DNA of 16,420 nt from JAAEQG01 sp023133475 (GTDB taxonomy: Bacteria > Planctomycetota > Phycisphaerae > UBA1845): contig DAOVLE010000107.1 of assembly GCA_030631415.1 (NCBI GenBank), positions 1-16,420 of the forward strand, in the 5' to 3' direction. Shown piece by piece: positions 12,946-16,420 of the stretch. The notes under the pieces are model-generated. The model saw nothing but the letters and a program-made list of their open reading frames with translations. It ran no database searches and was not told where the DNA came from. The translations under genes were made by a program, and so were the position numbers. Numbering within the stretch: the first letter of the stretch is position 1; each line of letters begins with the position of its first letter.

Positions 12946-14095
12946 GGATGGCGGCTGTCGCCGAGGGATGCTCCGGGGTACGCGGCAGAATAACCGTGAA
13001 CGTCGAGCCTTGGCCTGGGATGCTGCTCAGCGTTATCCGCCCCCCCAACTCCTCGGCGATCTTCTTGCAAATCGCCAGCCCCATCCCCGTGCCGCTTTTG
13101 CCGGCATGGCGCTCATCCGTCGCTCGAAAGAATTCCTCGAAAACACGTTCGACGTCCCTGGAATCTATACCCACACCGGTGTCGCTGACCAGCAGGCTGA
13201 CGGTCTCCTGATCCGCCTCCGCCGAGAGCCTGACCTCGCCCCCGGGATGGTTGTACTTGACCCCATTGACCACCAGATTCGACAGCAGCATCTGCAGCGC
13301 CGTGGAATCACCAATCACCACCGGCAAATCCGCGGGCAGCTCATTGTGCACATCCACCTGATTCTCGTCGGCGGCAGCCGCACAGTTCTCCAGGACCTCA
13401 TCCGCCAGGTCTTGCCAACGCAACGGTTCCCGCTCGGTGACCAGTTGGCCTCCCTCGACTTTCGAGATGGTCAGCCAATCACTGATTATTTGCAGCATGT
13501 TGCGAATCTTCACGCTGGAGCGTTCGATCCACTGGCGGTATTCGGCGGGAATATTCCCACCAGACTTGTGCACCAACACATCGAGGTATTGCTGAACCGC
13601 CCCCAGCGGGGACTGCAACTGGTGCGACACGAAGGTTATGAACTTGCGAGCCTGGGCTTCTTTCTCTTTGCGCAGGCGTTTGGCCTCCATCGCCAGCCGG
13701 TGCCGCTCCATCCCCCGGGAAATGATCACCCGCAATTCCTCAGCCGTAAACGGTTTTGGGATGAAGTCATAGGCTCCGGCTTTCATCGCCTCCACCGCCG
13801 TGCTCACCGTGGCGAATCCGGTGATCACGATAGCCACGATGTCCGGGCTGATCTGTTTGACCCGCTCGATGACCTCCAGCCCGCCCATGCCCGGCATCTT
13901 GAGGTCTACAACCAGCAAACCCGCCCCCAGCTCCTCGATCCGCTTCAGCCCTGAAGGGCCGTCGGCATAGGTCTCCACCTGGTAGCCGGTGCGTCGCAAA
14001 GCCGCCTGGCAAGCTCGACGCATCGCCTCGTCATCGTCGATAACGATGATCGGCGCCTCCTCCCCCGCAAGCGTACTCACGATTCGTAACTCCAT
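12926..14095 (-). CDS. Receiver domain fused to a cytoplasmic histidine kinase (REC-HisKA-HATPase)
   Basis: The 389-residue protein has a complete receiver domain (15-125) with acidic triad D20-D21-D22, phospho-acceptor D64 in VVDLKMPG, T92 and K114 in PKPF. A helical linker (128-150) leads to HisKA with H158 in FVSHQLQSPLG, and an ATPase domain with NLVVNGVKYN, DTGVGI, a late FFRA and GTGMGLAICK. There is no membrane segment, so it acts in the cytoplasm, where phosphorylation of the receiver probably tunes the attached kinase. The start at 14095 has no clear ribosome-binding site, but homology begins near residue 14. The last residues, S-A-P-R-P, and the TGA lie in the family 2 right arm, matching the end of the Nudix gene. 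It follows the CheY-like gene by 174 bases. Confidence 0.92.
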   Translation of the reverse strand: MELRIVSTLAGEEAPIIVIDDDEAMRRACQAALRRTGYQVETYADGPSGLKRIEELGAGLLVVDLKMPGMGGLEVIERVKQISPDIVAIVITGFATVSTAVEAMKAGAYDFIPKPFTAEELRVIISRGMERHRLAMEAKRLRKEKEAQARKFITFVSHQLQSPLGAVQQYLDVLVHKSGGNIPAEYRQWIERSSVKIRNMLQIISDWLTISKVEGGQLVTEREPLRWQDLADEVLENCAAAADENQVDVHNELPADLPVVIGDSTALQMLLSNLVVNGVKYNHPGGEVRLSAEADQETVSLLVSDTGVGIDSRDVERVFEEFFRATDERHAGKSGTGMGLAICKKIAEELGGRITLSSIPGQGSTFTVILPRTPEHPSATAAIQSAPRP

Positions 14096-14120
14096 CGAGA
14101 AAGCGAAAAGCTATCAGCCG

Positions 14121-14227
14121 TCAGTCTGTAGCGTCGCCCCTTGTGGGCGGCGCACCCTCGTTTCTCGTCACCCACAAGGGGTGACGCTACATTGGGGGTC
14201 GCTCCGAACGACTAAATCGACAGTCCC
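14121..14227. mobile_element. Family 5 MITE-like element, left end missing
   Basis: The core at 14127-14191 is 65 bases and nearly identical to 5410-5474, with the same hairpin. The right flank through TAAATCGACAG (ending about 14227) also matches the first copy, but the left terminal repeat is absent; unrelated sequence lies between the core and the receiver-kinase start at 14095. As with the first copy, the right end joins the centre of a family 1 arm. Confidence 0.65.
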
Positions 14228-14245
14228 TAAAGCGGTGGGCCACCC
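14227..14245. repeat. Family 1 half-arm
   Basis: CTAAAGCGGTGGGCCACCC is the outer half of a family 1 arm, cut exactly at its central GCTTTAGC palindrome where the family 5 element ends. It supports insertion of family 5 at the same site as in the 5374-5577 block. Confidence 0.65.
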
Positions 14246-14271
14246 GCCTCTTGCCTCTTGCCTCTTGCCTC
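14246..14271. repeat. 7-bp tandem repeat ending in a stop codon
   Basis: GCCTCTT occurs three times in a row from 14246, followed by GCCTC and then A. The last bases overlap the TCA at 14270-14272, which is the TGA stop of the CheY-like gene on the minus strand. Confidence 0.75.
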
Positions 14272-14671
14272 ATTCCTCCAACATCCGCTTCACGCACGGC
14301 AGGAACCTTTGAATATCGATGGGCTTAGTGAAATAGGCATCGGGAGTAATCATAGCCAGGTCGCCCGCCATCGGGAAAAGGCTCGCGGGGTCTTGCTTCA
14401 CCGATGAGACCATTATGATAGGTATTTCTTCCAGGTCGCCGTATTCGTTGCGGAACTTGAGAGCCTGAACGACGGTGTACCCTTCGACCGGGCTCTCCAT
14501 CATGATATCGAGGACTATCAAGTCGGGCATATAACCCCGAGCCGCCTCCAGCCCCTTCCGCCCGCAATCCGCCTCCAGAACCTCATAACCCTCGCCTTCC
14601 AACAAGGCCCGAGTCGAGGTGCGGTAGTCTTCATCGTCATCGATAATCAGAATTTTTGCCTTGTCCGACAT
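14270..14671 (-). CDS. Single-domain (CheY-like) response regulator
   Basis: The 133-residue protein is one receiver domain and nothing else: acidic cluster D11-D12-D13, phospho-acceptor D55 in IVLDIMM, S89 in MVSS at the switch position, and K116 in FTKP. It has no DNA-binding or enzymatic output, so it should act by protein contact or as a phosphate shuttle. Its start is well supported by GGGAGG eight bases upstream of the ATG at 14671, and a plausible promoter lies further up. It is the first gene of the minus-strand run and is followed by the receiver-kinase gene after a gap holding a family 5 element. The insertion around residues 92-112 (between S89 and K116) is longer than in CheY, as in many receivers found with hybrid kinases. 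Confidence 0.92.
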   Translation of the reverse strand: MSDKAKILIIDDDEDYRTSTRALLEGEGYEVLEADCGRKGLEAARGYMPDLIVLDIMMESPVEGYTVVQALKFRNEYGDLEEIPIIMVSSVKQDPASLFPMAGDLAMITPDAYFTKPIDIQRFLPCVKRMLEE

Positions 14672-14679
14672 AGACTGGA

Positions 14680-14685
14680 CCTCCC
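14680..14685 (-). promoter_or_regulatory. Strong Shine-Dalgarno sequence of the CheY-like gene
   Basis: GGGAGG on the minus strand is followed by an eight-base spacer and the ATG at 14671. It is the best ribosome-binding site in the signalling operon; the following genes have weak sites or rely on coupling. Confidence 0.75.
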
Positions 14686-14702
14686 TGCATCAACAAGCAT
14701 GC

Positions 14703-14731
14703 ACTCTAGTCTGAGCCCACAACGTCGTCAA
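14703..14731 (-). promoter_or_regulatory. Candidate sigma-70-type promoter of the signalling operon
   Basis: On the minus strand TTGACG (14731-14726) and TAGAGT (14708-14703) are separated by exactly 17 bases. They match five and four of six consensus positions. Transcription would start near 14696, about 25 bases upstream of the ATG. Consensus matching alone is weak evidence in a GC-rich genome. Confidence 0.45.
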
Positions 14732-14775
14732 GCGCAGGCGAGAGAACCGTAGGGTGGGTGCACTCCCTTCCTTCT

Positions 14776-14800
14776 TCTCTGCGCTCTCTGCGTCTCTGCG
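14776..14800. repeat. TCTCTGCG tandem repeat
   Basis: Three units of TCTCTGCG occur at 14776-14783, 14785-14792 and 14793-14800, with one extra base after the first. It lies in the divergent region between the CheY-like gene and the secreted nuclease gene. The reverse strand reads AETQRAQRRRK, an 8-bp-unit coding pattern similar in kind to the microsatellite in uvrA. Confidence 0.7.
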
Positions 14801-14850
14801 TTCATGAAAAATGGAACGTGAAAAACTGAAAAAATGGCGTAATCACGGTT

Positions 14851-14871
14851 GTAGAGCGGGTTCCACCCGCC
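14851..14871. repeat. Family 3 half-palindrome
   Basis: The sequence matches the left arm of the family 3 palindromes with one change (GTAGAG for GTAGGG). It lies 17 bases upstream of the candidate -35 element of the nuclease gene, between the two divergent promoters. Confidence 0.8.
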
Positions 14872-14887
14872 TTCTCCACTGCTCCCA

Positions 14888-14916
14888 GTGACAACCCACC
14901 GGTGACCGTCTAAGAT
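14888..14916 (+). promoter_or_regulatory. Candidate sigma-70-type promoter of the secreted nuclease gene
   Basis: GTGACA (14888-14893) and TAAGAT (14911-14916) are 17 bases apart, matching five and four of six consensus positions. The expected start near 14923 leaves a leader of about 28 bases that contains the GGAG ribosome-binding site. Confidence 0.4.
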
Positions 14917-14950
14917 GCTTGTTTTGGATGTCCCTAAGCGGAGAACTACA

Positions 14951-16237
14951 ATGAAACGATGCATGCTGTTACTGAGCCTGTCAATCCCCCTCCTGTTGCC
15001 GACCACCGGATATGCCGCCGACGAGGCTGTCAGGCCGCTTCCCGAGGTCTCCTGGAAGGATGCCGCGGAACACATTGGGGAGAAATGTGTGGTCGTCGGC
15101 GAAGTGGTTCTGACCAAAAACATCGGCTCGATGTGCTTCCTGAACTTCCACCAGGATTTCAAAACCAACTTCACAGCCGTGATCAAGCGGAAAAGCTACG
15201 ATCTGTTCCCCGAGCCACCGGAGAATCTCTATGCCGGCAAGATGGTCAGGATATCCGGCAAGATCATCGAATATAATGGGAAACCGGAGATCATCATCAC
15301 CAGCCCCGATCAAATCGAGATCGTGGATGCGGCGGGTGTGCCCACTCCGGCAGAACCATCAACCCCCCAAAAGCCACAACAAGCTCCGCCGGCTCCCAGG
15401 GTAGTGGTGCCCCCTTTCGCTGGGATAGTCACCGTTGCCTCGTACAATACGCTCAACCTCTTCGACGACCACGATGACCCATACCACCGCGACGAAGGCA
15501 CCCCCGCCAAGCCGAGCCATGAACTTCAAAAGCTGGCGGATACCATCCGCAAAGTTAATGCCGACGTAATCGCCTTGCAGGAGGTGGAGAACCGCGGGCA
15601 CTTGCAGCAGTTCAATCAGACCCTGTTGTCCGACCTGGGATACAAGCATGTGGTCCTCTATGAGGGCAATGACACACGGGGGATCGATGTGGCGGTGCTT
15701 TCGCGTCTTCCGGTCGGCCCGGTGACCTCCTATCGCCATATGAACTATGAGAACCCCAACGGCCGGAAAGCCCGTTTTCGGCGCGACCTGATCCGGGTGC
15801 GGATCGAACCTCCTCAGGCCCGGAGCTTTGATGTGTATGTCGTGCATTTCAAGAGCAAGCGTGGCGGGGAGGCTGCCGCGGTCGTTCGTGTGGGAGAAGC
15901 CACTGCGGCTCGTGAGATTCTTGATCAGGTGTTGCGGGACGATCCCAAGGCGCGTTTTGTGTTCTGTGGCGACCTGAACGACACCATCGACAGCCCCGCG
16001 CTTCATGCCTTGCTGGGCAGCGGGCCAACCGCCCTGCAATGTTTTTACCAGGATATCCCCAAGGGGCAGCGGGACACGTTCAACAAGAAGCCCTACCGCG
16101 ACATGATTGATTTCATTCTCTGTTCCCCGGAGATGGCACGGCATTATCAGGCGGGAAGCTACAAGGTCTACCCTGGCACGGTGCAGACTTCCGGGTCTGA
16201 TCATAACCCGATCAGCGCCCGCTTTGACATGCGGTAA
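14951..16237 (+). CDS. Secreted OB-fold plus endonuclease/exonuclease/phosphatase-family protein
   Basis: The EEP superfamily uses a metal to cleave phosphodiesters in nucleic acids, lipids or sugar phosphates. The 428-residue protein starts with a signal peptide (KR, then a hydrophobic stretch, then GYA with probable cleavage after A23). Residues about 30-125 form an OB-fold-like domain (VVVGEVVLTK to KMVRISGKII), as seen in secreted nucleases. A proline-rich linker (130-160) follows. The EEP domain (about 170-428) shows ASYNTLNLFDD, catalytic Glu in ALQEVENR, VVHFKSKR with a catalytic His, FCGDLNDT and the terminal SDHNPISARF. I infer an exported nuclease, possibly for DNA scavenging. The ATG at 14951 has GGAG seven bases upstream, and the signal peptide starts there; an upstream ATG at 14915 would bury it. 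The gene is monocistronic, between its own promoter candidate and a terminator. Confidence 0.9.
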   Translation: MKRCMLLLSLSIPLLLPTTGYAADEAVRPLPEVSWKDAAEHIGEKCVVVGEVVLTKNIGSMCFLNFHQDFKTNFTAVIKRKSYDLFPEPPENLYAGKMVRISGKIIEYNGKPEIIITSPDQIEIVDAAGVPTPAEPSTPQKPQQAPPAPRVVVPPFAGIVTVASYNTLNLFDDHDDPYHRDEGTPAKPSHELQKLADTIRKVNADVIALQEVENRGHLQQFNQTLLSDLGYKHVVLYEGNDTRGIDVAVLSRLPVGPVTSYRHMNYENPNGRKARFRRDLIRVRIEPPQARSFDVYVVHFKSKRGGEAAAVVRVGEATAAREILDQVLRDDPKARFVFCGDLNDTIDSPALHALLGSGPTALQCFYQDIPKGQRDTFNKKPYRDMIDFILCSPEMARHYQAGSYKVYPGTVQTSGSDHNPISARFDMR

Positions 16238-16245
16238 ACCCGTAG

Positions 16246-16287
16246 CGGTGTAGGGCAGGTTTTCCACCTGCCCTACACCGTTTTTCT
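16246..16287 (+). terminator. Intrinsic terminator after the nuclease gene
   Basis: A perfect 15-base stem (16246-16260 with 16266-16280) with a five-base loop is followed directly by TTTTTCTT. The stem starts eight bases after the stop codon. The stem sequence is a complete palindrome related to family 4, so a repeat appears to serve here as a real terminator. Confidence 0.88.
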
Positions 16288-16328
16288 TACTCCATTTTCA
16301 CGCTCCTCTTCTACACGCTCCCCTTCGG

Positions 16329-16420
16329 GTCGCCGCTAAACGTTGCGGACTTGTCGCCGCTAAACGTTGCGGACTTGTCGCCGCTAAACGTTGCGGACTT
16401 GTCGCCGCTAAACGTTGCGG
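16329..16420. repeat. 24-bp tandem repeat array, cut by the window edge
   Basis: Four copies of a 24-base unit start at 16329, 16353, 16377 and 16401; the last is cut at 20 bases and all visible copies are identical. Each unit contains CCGC and GCGG around AACGTT. Because 24 is a multiple of three, four of the six frames stay open, reading for example SPLNVADL forward or ATFSGDKS in reverse. There are no spacers, so it is not a CRISPR array. What follows is unknown. Confidence 0.92.

Noticed and set aside
12944..13954. 336-codon open frame on the plus strand
   Set aside because: Antisense to the receiver-kinase gene; no domain is visible and it begins in the family 2 repeat.
15359..16267. 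302-codon open frame on the minus strand
   Set aside because: Antisense to the secreted nuclease; it would start inside the terminator hairpin and has no motif.
16329..16420. CRISPR array
   Set aside because: The units are directly adjacent with no spacers, are only 24 bases, and no cas gene is in view.

Overview
The window is a GC-rich bacterial chromosome segment. It carries one partial gene at the left edge and nine complete genes, separated by an unusually dense set of palindromic and tandem repeats. The organism is probably a member of the Planctomycetota or a relative in the PVC group. The reasons are an oversized UvrA with three ATPase modules (enlarged, duplicated UvrA proteins are known from Chlamydiae and related phyla), many two-component genes with no DNA-binding output domain, an RDD/SpoIIM gene pair, and very many intergenic palindromes. 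No rRNA, tRNA or single-copy marker is present, so this is an inference from gene style and not a proof.

Layout. 1-77: tail of an unidentified gene. 267-5345 (+): a 1692-residue UvrA-like excinuclease subunit with the order C-half, N-half, C-half, followed by a duplicated C-terminal domain of unknown function. 5605-6198 (+): a Nudix hydrolase of the CoA-pyrophosphatase type. 6508-7290 and 7280-8284 (+): an overlapping pair encoding an RDD membrane protein and a SpoIIM-family membrane protein. 8334-8870 (-): a macrodomain protein (YmdB-like ADP-ribose processing), convergent with the SpoIIM-like gene. 14671 down to 9079 (-): a likely signalling operon of CheY-like receiver, receiver-histidine kinase, membrane sensor histidine kinase, and a tandem lipopolysaccharide-kinase-like protein; the last two are joined by an ATGA overlap. 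14951-16237 (+): a secreted OB-fold plus endonuclease/exonuclease/phosphatase protein, divergent from the signalling operon and followed by a strong intrinsic terminator. The window ends in a 24-bp tandem repeat array.

The most unusual signal is in the repeats. At least five families can be defined by eye. Family 1 is a 118-bp element with 36-bp terminal inverted repeats, found as two full-length copies of identical length plus shortened derivatives. Family 2 is a palindrome with 28-30-bp arms. Family 3 is a 57-bp palindrome. Family 4 is a 21-bp half-palindrome. Family 5 is a MITE-like element of about 117 bp, apparently inserted into the centre of a family 1 arm. These repeats reach into genes. 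Two unrelated genes end in the same family 2 sequence, giving S-V/A-P-R-P-stop. A single family 3 palindrome supplies the TAG stops of two convergent genes. Another family 3 copy encodes the first residues of the kinase-like protein. An 8-bp microsatellite runs in frame inside uvrA. The window therefore shows repeats acting as gene ends, gene starts and protein linkers as well as filler.
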